Notes: generated from the letters alone by a model not told the origin. 64,000 nt of DNA from Thermoactinomyces mirandus (GCF_013868055.1 NZ_JACEOL010000018.1:1-64000); one strand, 5' to 3'. Shown: positions 46,613 to 55,803, counted from the stretch's first letter. A program made the numbers and translations.

Positions 46613-48175
46613 TTATGTAAATTGATCGTAGATGGTTTGCCGCATTTTTTGCCAGCGTTCCTTCGCTTCCAGGAACAGCTTCTGTTCCTGCCGGTATTTT
46701 TTGATGAGCTGGTGTTGTTTTTCCAGTGCAGGAACAGGGATTTCCAACTCGCCCAGATCATCGGGATGGATATTCATCACCTTGGAACCGCGCTGGAAAG
46801 TGCGGACCGATTTAAGACCGGTCGGGCTTTCCAGGAAAATCTTCACATATTCGCTCTCAATCTGTGATTGGGCCATCCGGATCACAATCAGGTTGGCCGA
46901 AGCAATCGTGTAAAAGGGAAGCTCCCGTACGATTCCGACCTTGATCACAGTTCCCCGGCAAGTGATAACAACATCCCCGGCTTTCAGCTCGTAGCGCCTT
47001 ACTTTCCGGATGGGTTCATCAATCGTGTCCAGTCCCGTCCACTCTATCTCTCCGTCTGCGATGTTGGAGATATTGAGAACATGGATACTTCCTTCTTTCA
47101 CCTGTTGCTTCGTAATCGATTTTCCGCGGAACAGTTCGCCTAGATCGGCCAGCTTTTCCAGCCTGTACGATCCCAGGGCGGCTTCCAGCCGTTCCAGGGC
47201 CAGTTGCTCGTACAATACTTCAAAACGCCAGTCTTCCCGCTGCTTCACAAGTTGCGGAGCGACCTGTTTCATTTCCGCCACCGCCAGACTCTCCTGCTCC
47301 AGCTCCAGTTTCACAATTTCCACTTCTTCGACCGCCTGGCCGGAAAAGGTTAACAGGTATGGCCGGATGCCCGAGGAATTGAGGAGCCCTTGCGGGAGTT
47401 TGGCAATGCGGGAGAGAAAAGCGTGCCGCAAAATCCATTCTCTCAGTTTCTGAAAGCCCGCTCCCGAGAAAGTGAAACGGGACGGGACGACGGCGTGCAT
47501 TTCCCCCTGGCTGCTTAAAAAGTCGAGCAGATTCTGAAGCGCGATCCCTTCAGATTCCCGGGTGAAATAACGGTCGCTGTCCACGTCCATCTTTACTCCA
47601 AAAGCGGGAATCGCTATAATGGCATCAAAATCCTGTTCAAAATCGAGCGGATGGTATATGGAGAGGCGGATTACTGTTACTGATGGTTCATTTCGAAACA
47701 AAAACCGCAACAATTCAACTTGCCATTTTTCCGGTGCGGTGAAGACAAAGCTTTTATCCAGGCAGACCTGACACCAGTCGATGAGATCCGGGAGCAGCTT
47801 GTGGGCCTCGGCAACCAGAACATTGTCCAGATGCGGCGACATGATCCTCTCCAGCAAATAATTGGCGAGCGGCGGCTTGCAAACCATCACTCCGGACCGG
47901 TCATGCCTGAACAGCTGGTTCATCGCCGAAACCAGATCCAGGTGCTCTCCCAACCGGTACAACTCTTCGAACCAGGTTGGTTCGCCCTGGAAAAAACCAA
48001 GTCGTTCTCCCGTTTCTTCCTGCATCCAGGCGTAGCGCTGATGCGGATCTTTGATGTGATGCTCCGCACAAAATTCCCTGGTCAGATGGATGCGAAGCAA
48101 TTCGATGGCTACCTGTTCAGGCTCAGTAATACCACGTTTTGCCAACAATTTTTTAAACTGGTACAATTCATTCAT
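46613..48175 (-). CDS. Degenerate HsdM-like/TRD fusion protein in the type I R-M operon
   Basis: This 520-residue protein leads the R-M operon. The first ~330 residues follow the layout of an N6-adenine methyltransferase, but the catalytic NPPF position reads AIIAIPAFGVKMD and no DPxxGSG SAM loop is evident, so it should not methylate. Residues ~340-520 form one HsdS-like target recognition domain plus spacer helix (YRLEKLADLGELFRGKSITKQQ, ISNIADGEIEW, SANLIVIRM, then LIKKYRQEQKLFLEA). ATG at 48175 has GGAGGGG seven bases upstream, better than TTG at 48178. It could be a pseudo-methylase that changes or adds specificity, or a relative of MTase-S fusions that has lost catalysis. Confidence 0.7.
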   Translation of the reverse strand: MNELYQFKKLLAKRGITEPEQVAIELLRIHLTREFCAEHHIKDPHQRYAWMQEETGERLGFFQGEPTWFEELYRLGEHLDLVSAMNQLFRHDRSGVMVCKPPLANYLLERIMSPHLDNVLVAEAHKLLPDLIDWCQVCLDKSFVFTAPEKWQVELLRFLFRNEPSVTVIRLSIYHPLDFEQDFDAIIAIPAFGVKMDVDSDRYFTRESEGIALQNLLDFLSSQGEMHAVVPSRFTFSGAGFQKLREWILRHAFLSRIAKLPQGLLNSSGIRPYLLTFSGQAVEEVEIVKLELEQESLAVAEMKQVAPQLVKQREDWRFEVLYEQLALERLEAALGSYRLEKLADLGELFRGKSITKQQVKEGSIHVLNISNIADGEIEWTGLDTIDEPIRKVRRYELKAGDVVITCRGTVIKVGIVRELPFYTIASANLIVIRMAQSQIESEYVKIFLESPTGLKSVRTFQRGSKVMNIHPDDLGELEIPVPALEKQHQLIKKYRQEQKLFLEAKERWQKMRQTIYDQFT

Positions 48176-48326
48176 CAATGATCCCCTCCAACCACCAACT
48201 CCTTTCCCCTTGTCAGTAATTATAGCGGAAACATAATCTTATTACAATATCGTTATTTGGTATTCAAATACTGAATGACGCCAAAAAACAAGGCTTCTGT
48301 TTGCGAAAATCTCCGTCAACCGCTGC

Positions 48327-48917
48327 TCATTTCAACTTGATTCTTACTTGCGCGTCTGAAAAAATCAAGGCATTTTTCCCGATAAAATCATATTCCTGAT
48401 TCGGTGCGACATCAAAGGCAATCAGGAACTGCTTTTCACCGTTCGGATTGATTTGCTCCAGAAATGGTGTTTCTCCGTCCTCATACAGATACATCAGCGC
48501 TTCGGCATCATAATTGTACTCCGCTCCATTCCGGTCAATCAGCTGTGTCATGGAACTGTCAAGCGTAATGGGTTCTTTTCCCTCATTCCATACCGTAATG
48601 GTAAGCACAAGAAATTCCCCGCTGCCAGGCTTTTTGGAACCGATGGCATTTTTCAGACGTTCCTTGTGTTCGACTTTGTCAACACGGTAGGAAACGTCTC
48701 CGGCTTTCACCTTGTCACCAATCTTTGCAACAGGTGTTTTCTTTTGCGCCTGATTTCCCTGTCCGCTGTCAGCCGAAGGAGTGGTCGTGGTCTCTGTATC
48801 CAAAGACTCTCCAATCAACGCGGTGCACGCCACTCCCAAAACAATAAAGGCAAGAAAAATTGATCCGCAGCCGATCAGCCATTTTTTTGCTTTCTTTGGT
48901 TTTCCTTCTGATGACAT
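48327..48917 (-). CDS. DUF4352-type membrane-anchored/secreted protein
   Basis: The 196-residue protein has a basic N-terminus, a membrane anchor (residues ~14-38, WLIGCGSIFLAFIVLGVACTALIG), a Thr/Ser/Gln-rich linker and an immunoglobulin-like DUF4352 domain (KVKAGDVSYRVDKVEH, EFLVLTITVWNEGKEPI, FDVAPNQEY). A Cys lies at the end of the anchor in VACTAL but does not form a strong lipobox. Start ATG 48917 follows AGGGGGAAC. DUF4352 proteins are surface proteins of unknown role. No operon partner. Confidence 0.78.
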   Translation of the reverse strand: MSSEGKPKKAKKWLIGCGSIFLAFIVLGVACTALIGESLDTETTTTPSADSGQGNQAQKKTPVAKIGDKVKAGDVSYRVDKVEHKERLKNAIGSKKPGSGEFLVLTITVWNEGKEPITLDSSMTQLIDRNGAEYNYDAEALMYLYEDGETPFLEQINPNGEKQFLIAFDVAPNQEYDFIGKNALIFSDAQVRIKLK

Positions 48918-49465
48918 ATTTGTTCCCCCTGTAATTTGATGTAAGTTATTGCAAAAGATGCCCAATCCCCCAACCCCATCAGGAATTACGGCTTTACACC
49001 TCATCATGGCTTAAAACCGCCAGCCAGCGGCAAAACAGCCACAGCTGCCACTCCCAATGACGCCTATTATCCTTGCATCGGCAACATCAACCTTCCAGGC
49101 ATTCGCATAACGAAGAAACTCCACTGTTAAGTCCGTTCCCGTTTCTTGTTTGTCCCCCTTCATCACCATTTGCATTTTTATTATATGTCTTCTATTTTGG
49201 TTTTTCAATACATTTTTTTAGTATCATGATACTAAATTTATTCGTGGCCGGCTTTGCTGGGAAAAAAGCAGGCAGCCATCGTTGTTTTGCCATGCAGGTG
49301 GCTGGCAAATAATCTTTGCTGAACCGGATCAAAATAAGAAAGCCGGTTCAACGAAAAAAGCCCCGGAAGATAAAACTCCGGGACTTTTCCTGACTATGGA
49401 TCCCCTTCCGGCAAAAAATGGCCTCTGTTGCCTGATGACGCTCATTCAATATCACTGGACGGGCT
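48918..49465. other. Intergenic region with a 20-bp perfect palindrome and a minus-strand terminator
   Basis: A perfect palindrome occupies 49217-49236 (core TAGTATCATGATACTA). A terminator at 49354-49387 (minus-strand AAAGTCCCGGA...TCCGGGGCTTTTTT) follows the DoxX gene. A 65-codon minus frame (49011-49208) has no ribosome binding site and is not called. The palindrome sits ~300 bp upstream of the DUF4352 gene and downstream of the DoxX gene. Confidence 0.6.
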
Positions 49466-49954
49466 TTATGCTTTTTTCGGTTTTTTCATTTTTTCGCGAA
49501 GACGGGGAATGACATAACGGTCCAGGCCGTATCTGCCCGCATTGTAACCGGCCACTGCGACAAAAATTGTTAATAAAACCATTTGCGGATTCGTACTTAC
49601 CGTTCCTGAGAGCAGGAAGGAGAAATTCATGACCAATCCGAAGAAGGCAGCAGCAGTAGTAAACAAACCAACAATTAATCCCAGGCCAACCAGGAATTCT
49701 CCCCAGGGAACAAGAAAGTTGAACAATTCGACATTAGGAAGAGCAAAACCTTTGATAAAACTTTCCCACCAGGCCTGAACTGCCGGATGTTCCCCGGCTG
49801 CTTTGGCCAGCGCCCCTTTCAGAAAACCTGAAGCATCAAAACCCTCGGTTATTTTGCCAAACCCTGAAGTCAGCCAGGAATAACCCAAATATAGCCGGAC
49901 CAGCAACAGAAGTACTGAAGCAGATTGACTTTCCCTGAGCCATTTTACAATCAT
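49466..49954 (-). CDS. DoxX family membrane protein
   Basis: The 162-residue protein has four membrane segments in the DoxX order: ASVLLLLVRLYLGYSWLTSGFGKI, then WGEFLVGLGLIVGLFTTAAAFFGLVMNFSFLLSG and TIFVAVAGYNAGRYGLDRYV. Members are related to the small subunit of thiosulfate:quinone oxidoreductase, but most have no known function. ATG at 49954 follows GGAGGTGG; the longer frame has no such site. Confidence 0.87.
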   Translation of the reverse strand: MIVKWLRESQSASVLLLLVRLYLGYSWLTSGFGKITEGFDASGFLKGALAKAAGEHPAVQAWWESFIKGFALPNVELFNFLVPWGEFLVGLGLIVGLFTTAAAFFGLVMNFSFLLSGTVSTNPQMVLLTIFVAVAGYNAGRYGLDRYVIPRLREKMKKPKKA

Positions 49955-50204
49955 TTCAATCCACCTCCATACCATACTCCCTTTGGGTATTTTCCTTCGC
50001 TTATTTAATACCACAATCAAAATCCTGAAAACTGTTTTATCCAAACGTTAATATTTTTTTCATATATTGGCTGTTTTTTCTTTAATCTTTATCCCCAATA
50101 AACCAAAGCTGCTTTGTTGTTTTGATCCATTTTCGCATCGGCCGGATCTGCAGTAATCTTCCCTTTCTTGTTTCCATAATCACTGTTCTGCATTCGGGAA
50201 TATA

Positions 50205-50236
50205 TAAAAGACAACCCGTTCCAACAGGTTGTCTTT
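50205..50236 (-). terminator. Terminator of the MFS gene
   Basis: Minus-strand AAAGACAACC-tgttggaacg-GGTTGTCTTTTA. It lies ~75 bp past the stop of the broken MFS gene. Confidence 0.75.
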
Positions 50237-50309
50237 GCTTTAAACGATCAATTTTCCCACCCCTGAACGATCCATCCTGATAACCAATTGGATTTCACCG
50301 GCAAACTGC

Positions 50310-51540
50310 TTAAGCCACCTTACTTTCCGATACATTTTTCACGCCTGGTCTGGTTTCCGGCAGCATGCCTGCCAGAACCGGATACAAACAGGAACCGGAG
50401 ATCAGGAAGGTCATTGCCACTGTGTATCCGGCGGAACCAAGGAGATAGCTCCACACAATCTTAAGGATTGTTTCAACCGCATATCCCATGGCCCAGAACA
50501 GCCCGAACAGGACGGTCAGTTTCTGCGGGGTTGCGCCCCTGAATTCATGCGGCAGGTTCATATAGATCGGATATTGGACAAACATGACAAACCCGGACAG
50601 AAACGCACAACCATATAAAACAATCGGATAGACTTTGGCAAAGACAAGAATCCGCGCAAAAAAGACTATCATCATGACACCGGATAACTGGAGAACCGGT
50701 TTGCGGGGTGTCCCCTTGTTCCCGATTCTGACACCGGCAAAGGTTCCCAGAATTCCCGCGCCGGAGATCAGCAAGTTTACCATCGCGCCGTCCAGCATTG
50801 TATATTCATCAAACACCGGCTTCAGCGCAGTCAGCGCAAGAACATATAAAAACAGGAATCCGCCAAACCCGATCGTATATTTCCACAGGAACGAATCCCT
50901 GATCGCATCCTTATAACCGTATTCCACAGTACTTCCGTCGGTATTTGACCCGGTTTCAAAGTCCTCTGCCTTGATCAGCCAGAGCACAAACAACACCAGG
51001 ATCAGGGAGGCAAACACTTTCAGGGCAGCTGCCAATCCTCCGTTAATTTGGACGCAAAAAGAGCAAACAGGACGGATACAATAAAAGCCCTTACATTATA
51101 AGAAACTGTATTTAAGACATTGATGCGGAGTTTTTCTTTATGGTTGCTGATATAGCGGGCAACCACCGGATTCATGTAGACGATAACCATCGAACCGCCA
51201 AGTCCATAACCATGCGGGCAACAGTATAAGCCCAGTAGTTGGGCAAATAAACAGCGACCAGCGCGGCGATCAGCAGACCGATCGCAACTGAAGCTGCTTT
51301 TTTGGGACCGAGCTTCATCAGGATCAGTGCCGCCAAAATATTGGCAAACACGCGTGCCGCCGTAATGGAGTAATTCAAAACCTGGGTAATGATCGGATCG
51401 ACATTGACAGTACCAAAAAATGATTCCGTAATTTGCGGCATCAGAGATGAACCCGCTACCCAGTTCATTGAAAATGTCACATAGGCCAACCATAATACAA
51501 TAATCATCAAATAGGCTTTACTTCTATTCATATTGATCAT
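50310..51540 (-). pseudogene. MFS transporter gene broken by two frameshifts
   Basis: Three consecutive frames together encode one ~410-residue major facilitator with twelve membrane segments. ATG at 51540 (after AGGTGA) gives the first ~115 residues to VARMVMDL. A missing base near 51190-51205 shifts to GGSMVIVYMNPVVARYISNHKEKLR and on to LFALFASKL. A second missing base near 51030-51045 shifts to GLAAALKVFASLILVLFVLW and the rest. The loop sequence ISNHKEKLR and the overall layout recall organic-acid permeases, but substrate is not evident. Two independent single-base losses argue for a pseudogene; sequencing error cannot be excluded. An 18-bp palindrome lies upstream. Confidence 0.78.
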
Positions 51541-51882
51541 GATTTCACCTATTCCAATCTGTATGAAGTTATAATGAAAATGAAAACCTGTTGGCTTATC
51601 AAGACAGAGTCAGGATGTGTTCTTGTCAGATTAATCTGACACATATTCAATATTTCACAAACTCCATCATAGCAAGGCACTATAGAAAAAACAAACAGAT
51701 TTTCAAGTATAATCCAGACCTTTATAAAAATGCCTCAATGGCCGGCCATATTTCTTAAGTAAAACGAACATATCCAGTATTTGTAAAGAAAAAAAGGCAG
51801 GTCTTTTTCACCTGCCTTTAATCAAATCTCGTCCTGGATTGTCCTTTTCTAAAGGTGGATTTGTCCATCATCCTGTTATCTG
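51541..51882. promoter_or_regulatory. Intergenic region with 18-bp palindrome (operator candidate) and a terminator
   Basis: TGTCAGATTAATCTGACA (51624-51641) is a perfect palindrome about 85 bases upstream of the MFS start, a likely repressor site. At 51790-51822 minus-strand AAAGGCAGGT-gaaaaag-ACCTGCCTTTTTTT is a strong terminator for the lipoprotein array that ends at 51883. Confidence 0.65.
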
Positions 51883-52638
51883 TTAATGTTTAATCACGGT
51901 TTTATACTGGTCCAGATCAAGATTGTTGATGTCCACTTTCTGAATGTCATCAATATTGACGTTATAGCGATATAACGTATAATTGCTCTCTTCTATATTC
52001 TTGGGGGCAGATTTCAACTCATCATCGGCAACAAAAATTGTTACTGAAACACTATTAAAATTCATCGCTTTTATTTCCTGCAGAAATTCTTTAATTCCTT
52101 CTTCATATTGTCCGTTTTCCTCGTAGATTCTCAATGTAGTTGTCAATGCATATTCCCGATCCCCGCCTTTTTTCAATACTTCAAAAACAGAAGGAACCTC
52201 CCCGGTGTATTGATCTTTTTTTGTCCCATTGGAATAACCGATATGTTCAATTTTTCTTATATCCATATGCTTCTCCACCAGGGAAGTCATTTCAGGTTTT
52301 AATTCCTCAGTCCATAAAGTTGTTACATATGTATCCCTGATCTCATTTGGCAATTCCAATATAACCGTGATTTCGGTATCTTTTCCATCTTTAATAATTC
52401 CTCTTATTAAATAAGACTGCCCTGTCGCTTTATTCTTACTGACTTCCAATACCTGGAACTGCTTATTATACGTCTTCTTTGTATAATCGATTGCCAGTTC
52501 TCTCACCTTTTGTTCTTCCGCCTGATCCATATCTCCCACTTCCTTGGGTAAAGTATTCATCAAATCCGATTGACAACCGGCCAGCAAAAAAATAAATAAG
52601 CAAAACGTCATAATCATACTTTTATTCAAATCCAACAA
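51883..52638 (-). CDS. Paralogous lipoprotein D, candidate lipase-immunity protein
   Basis: The 251-residue lipoprotein has lipobox LLAGC (Cys ~22). It is one of four paralogues in this array. All share the blocks VGDMDQAEEQ-like N-terminus, LWxEELxPEx, YTGEVPSVFEVLKxGGD and GQYExxIxxFLxEIxAMNFN, and the C-terminal DQYKTVIKH. The last ~50 codons are almost identical in DNA to those of copies C and A, while the rest has diverged. TTG at 52638 follows GGGAGTGAG. It lies directly after a lipase C-terminal remnant (52652-52905). By position it should be an immunity protein for a lipase toxin whose gene has decayed. Confidence 0.65.
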   Translation of the reverse strand: MLDLNKSMIMTFCLFIFLLAGCQSDLMNTLPKEVGDMDQAEEQKVRELAIDYTKKTYNKQFQVLEVSKNKATGQSYLIRGIIKDGKDTEITVILELPNEIRDTYVTTLWTEELKPEMTSLVEKHMDIRKIEHIGYSNGTKKDQYTGEVPSVFEVLKKGGDREYALTTTLRIYEENGQYEEGIKEFLQEIKAMNFNSVSVTIFVADDELKSAPKNIEESNYTLYRYNVNIDDIQKVDINNLDLDQYKTVIKH

Positions 52639-52651
52639 ATCTCACTCCCTA

Positions 52652-52905
52652 TTATCTCGGGACAATGTTTCCATCTTTGCCATACAAGTTCGAAACAGGT
52701 GTCTCGATCTTCTCTCCATTTTCATACCCGGTAAAATTTTGCATGCTATGCCCCCATCCGATTGAATCCAGATTATCCAGTCCATCTTCTTTATCCACTC
52801 GATCCAAACTTCCATCCGATTCAATTTCATAGGTTATTCCCGCTCAGTATCCTAATAAGCCAACAATATTGTCATTTTGATAGTTTCGAAGTAGTCCATC
52901 ATGCC
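52652..52905 (-). pseudogene. Lipase-toxin C-terminal remnant (in front of lipoprotein D)
   Basis: Translation on the minus strand gives GGHDGLLRNYQNDNIVGLLGY, a TGA stop (52844-52846), AGITYEIESDGSLDRVDKEDGLDN, NFTGYENGEKIETPVSNLYG and GNIVPR. This aligns with the last ~85 residues of the complete lipase. The same TGA is shared with the remnant at 56561-56830, so both derive from one duplicated fragment. Confidence 0.8.
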
Positions 52906-53068
52906 CACCTGGCTATTGCCTGCAACCGGGAATTTGGAATTATATTCTTTACATATCCCACTATGGTACTTTTAATGGTTTTCCAACTGTTTGTTTTTGG
53001 ACATAATCTTCTAAGTATAAAAACAGCAGGTCAGCCAGTACCTCACCTTCCTGCCAAATCTTACTCTG

Positions 53069-53812
53069 TTAATGCTTGATCACGGTTTTATACTGATCCA
53101 GATCAAGATTGTTGATGTCCACTTTCTGAATGTCATCAATATTGACGTTATAGCGATATAACGTATAATTGCTCTCTTCTATATTCTTGGGGGCAGATTT
53201 CAACTCATCATCGGCAACAAAAATTTCAATTAAAAGTTCATTGAAATTCATTGCTTGGAGCTCTTTTAAAAATTTCCTCAACCCTGTTTCATACTGACCG
53301 CCATTTTCATAAATTCGTACAGTGGCATCTAATGAATAATCACTATCCCCGCCATTTTCCAACACTTCAAAGACAGAAGGAACATCTCCAGTATAATCAT
53401 TCTTTGTACCATCGCTATAGATAATGTTCTGAATATGTCTTACTTCAAAATGCCTATTTATGATTGATGTTATTTCCGGCTTTAATTCTTCCGTCCATAA
53501 AGTTGTTATATAAGTATCATCCATTTCATCAGGTTTTTCCCAAAAAACAGTTGTATCTGTATCTCTCCCATCTTTCATAATTCCTCGAATACGAATAGTA
53601 CCTGCTACTCTGCCTTTAACAACTTCTGTTACCTCAAATTTTTTATTATATTTCTTTTGTATATACTGGATTGCTTGTTCTTTAAGTTGTTTTTCTTCGG
53701 CTTGATCCATTTGTCCCACTTCCTTTGAACTATTGGTAAAATCTGCCTGGCAACCAGCAAGTACCAAGGCAAACATACACGCTATAACTACCCAACCTTT
53801 TCTAAATCTCAC
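53069..53812 (-). CDS. Paralogous lipoprotein C, candidate lipase-immunity protein
   Basis: The 247-residue lipoprotein has lipobox VLAGC. It is most similar to copy A (56984), with the shared opening RFRKGWVVIACM and the QIDQ-like NSSKEVGQMDQAEEKQLKEQAIQYI. An ATG at 53830 overlaps the orphan-lipase stop as ATGA. The GTG at 53812 was preferred because GAGGAGTG lies ten bases before it and because copy B starts at the equivalent GTG. It follows the orphan lipase domain as its probable immunity partner. The downstream hairpin (GCAGG...CCTGC, TTTTT) is also duplicated after copy A. Confidence 0.68.
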   Translation of the reverse strand: MRFRKGWVVIACMFALVLAGCQADFTNSSKEVGQMDQAEEKQLKEQAIQYIQKKYNKKFEVTEVVKGRVAGTIRIRGIMKDGRDTDTTVFWEKPDEMDDTYITTLWTEELKPEITSIINRHFEVRHIQNIIYSDGTKNDYTGDVPSVFEVLENGGDSDYSLDATVRIYENGGQYETGLRKFLKELQAMNFNELLIEIFVADDELKSAPKNIEESNYTLYRYNVNIDDIQKVDINNLDLDQYKTVIKH

Positions 53813-53826
53813 CGTATTTTCACTCC

Positions 53827-54774
53827 TCATCTTGGCGCAATATTCCCATCCTCATCATAAACATCCGGAATGGGTGTATCTACCTTGTTTCCATCATCAT
53901 CAATCCCTGTAAAGTTAGTGATAGAATGACTAAAAGGATTCAGCCCCAATTGATTATCTAATCCGTCTTCATCTTCTGCCCTATGTACACTGCCATCCGA
54001 TTCAATCTCATAGGTTTCTCCCGGTCGGTATCCTAATGAACCTACAATATCGTCATTATAACGATAGTTTCGAATCAATCCGTCAAACGCACCCGCTTTT
54101 TCATTAACTGCCTCTGCCCGAACCTGGGGATCTAACTGATTTAACTTATAGCTAAGTTCTGTTGCAACTTTTGCACCAAGGGGCCCGTGTAGACCTCCTA
54201 GCAAAGTACTGCCATTAGCATTTCGAAACAAATTTTTCCCTGGTGCATTAAACGTTACGGCCGGAATCCGATACCTGGTTGCTGAGTCCAAAGCCAAATA
54301 ACCGCCCAGCGAATGACCGGTTAATACAATGTTATAACCTTGATAATCCGGATTATTAATAACACTTTCCACCAATTCCCGTGCTTTAACAGCTTGTGGA
54401 TTGATCATATCATTTCCCAATGCAATCGGTATATCTCCAATAACAATATCTTGATACCATTTATCAAGCTCTGTCCCTCGAAAAGCAATAATCATCTCAG
54501 AGCTTTTATTATTTGTAAAAACATAAGCTTGCAACCCATTGGATAAATCACGCTTTAAACTTGTCTCCCAGCCACTGCCTAGAATATCAACTAACTCACC
54601 TGGAATAATCTTCTCTTCATAGACTAAATCTGATATTTGCGCCAACTGCTTATTTGAAACCTTGATTTCGTCCAACATTCTATATGGATTTTGTCCAGTA
54701 ACGCTACTAGGACTTGAATTACTAATACTTGCCGTCAGCAGGATGTTTAAAGATATCCCTGATCCAAAGATCAT
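53827..54774 (-). CDS. Orphan lipase toxin domain lacking the secretion module
   Basis: The 315-residue frame matches residues ~150-466 of the complete lipase at 57745 nearly throughout, including the nucleophile elbow VLTGHSLGGYLALDSA, AFRGTELDKWYQDIVIGDIPIAL and the C-terminal GIDDDGNKVDTPIPDVYDE. Homology begins at LTAS; the ~19 residues before it come from reading the 3' part of a GH25 gene in another frame. The ATG has no ribosome binding site. It is therefore a 5'-truncated toxin cassette joined to a truncated GH25 gene, like the orphan toxin tips of polymorphic toxin loci. It is followed by its own lipoprotein. Confidence 0.75.
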   Translation of the reverse strand: MIFGSGISLNILLTASISNSSPSSVTGQNPYRMLDEIKVSNKQLAQISDLVYEEKIIPGELVDILGSGWETSLKRDLSNGLQAYVFTNNKSSEMIIAFRGTELDKWYQDIVIGDIPIALGNDMINPQAVKARELVESVINNPDYQGYNIVLTGHSLGGYLALDSATRYRIPAVTFNAPGKNLFRNANGSTLLGGLHGPLGAKVATELSYKLNQLDPQVRAEAVNEKAGAFDGLIRNYRYNDDIVGSLGYRPGETYEIESDGSVHRAEDEDGLDNQLGLNPFSHSITNFTGIDDDGNKVDTPIPDVYDEDGNIAPR

Positions 54775-55363
54775 AATCTTTGAAATAACCTTTTATATAC
54801 TGCTCATAGGTATCATACGTAACATAAAAGATTGGTCTCTCTTTATAACGTTTCTCCAGTTCATCAGCCAGGTTCTGCAATTCCTGTCGGACTTTTTCTG
54901 GATCATGCTTCAGATGAATTTCAATATCGATTATCGGCGGTAATGCTTCCAGTTTTACAGGGACTGTTTGAATAAAGTTGTTTGCTTGCACTTTACCTGG
55001 ACTTCTCATGGAAAAGAAATGATAGGCCCCTACCCGAAAACCCTGACTTTGCGCTTCTTCCCAATTGGTTTTAAATCGGAGGTCGATAAAATCATGCCCT
55101 TCGGTCGCTTTCATATAAATAAACGCAAACTCATTTTTTTCCTGAACCGTTTTCCAGTCAATCGTTCCCTGATGATGGGAGATATCCAGCCCCTTTACTT
55201 CATAATCCGCAGCAAACCAATCATTATGCCAGATCACCCCGGTCAGTTCCAAAATCATAAAAGTTAAGACAGAAGCAATAGTCGTAATAAAAATAGTCCG
55301 GCGATGCCACCAGGTCACCTTCTTTGTCAGTTTCCAATAAAATTCGGGCCGCCGTTTCAACAT
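54722..55363 (-). pseudogene. GH25 muramidase gene, 3'-truncated and joined to the orphan lipase
   Basis: The 213-residue frame encodes a membrane anchor (residues ~24-45) and a GH25 lysozyme domain: VKGLDISHHQGTIDWKTV with the catalytic Asp, FAFIYMKATEGHDFIDLRF, RVGAYHFFS and LPPIIDIEIH (Asp-x-Glu). It should continue past YDLWIRDIF with a WQYS-type C-terminal strand, but homology to lipase starts within ten codons and the frame stops at 54722. The junction is near 54747. The start has no good ribosome binding site. It may have been the anchor or domain of another toxin before recombination. Confidence 0.75.
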
Positions 55364-55394
55364 AATCTGTATTTTGTTTCAGCATTAACAAAAA

Positions 55395-55735
55395 CTACTT
55401 GATTTCTTTACTTAAAATTTTACCGGTATAGGCATCAATAGTTAAATGATAACTTTTTAGATTTTTCTCATTAAACAGATACATCCCAGGACTCAATACC
55501 ATTTAACAAAAGGTCGTTTCCGTTTATGAAGGCAGACGTAAAATCAAAGTCCTTGTCATTTTTAAATGCGTCTTTAGCAATTTGCACAACTTCATCGCTA
55601 TCGATTGTCCAATTTTCAATATGGATATTGCCAGGTTCAATCTTCGAATCTCTGGACAACTCAACCATTTTTTCTACACAGCCATCTGGCTCAATTTCAT
55701 ATGTTTCTCCTGAACGTTAATCCAATGAGTTCCTA
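55395..55735 (-). pseudogene. Chimeric remnant: lipase tail fused to a PepSY-like fragment
   Basis: Reading the minus strand, SLD, a stop, then RSGETYEIEPDGCVEKM corresponds to the lipase segment SLGYRPGVTYEIESDGSVHR. It then switches to unrelated sequence (IHIENWTIDSDEVVQIAKDAFKND...), which ends with YHLTIDAYTGKILSKEIK after a frameshift near 55500. The second part resembles a PepSY-type domain (DAYTGKI). It is a recombination scar, not a functional gene. Confidence 0.65.
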
Positions 55736-55803
55736 AATCGAATGGGATATAAAAAGGATGGGCAGATTAGTAATCTACTTCTGTCCATCCATCCTGTTTT
55801 CTG

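Noticed and set aside
49011..49208. 65-codon minus-strand frame downstream of the 20-bp palindrome, ending SGSCGCFAAGWRF
   Set aside because: It starts at TTG with no ribosome binding site and no family resemblance; a GGGGGA run inside it leads to no start codon.
55471..55668. 65-residue minus frame as an independent small gene
   Set aside because: Its first codons are the tail of a lipase remnant and its C-terminal half continues in another frame, so it was merged into the chimeric pseudogene.
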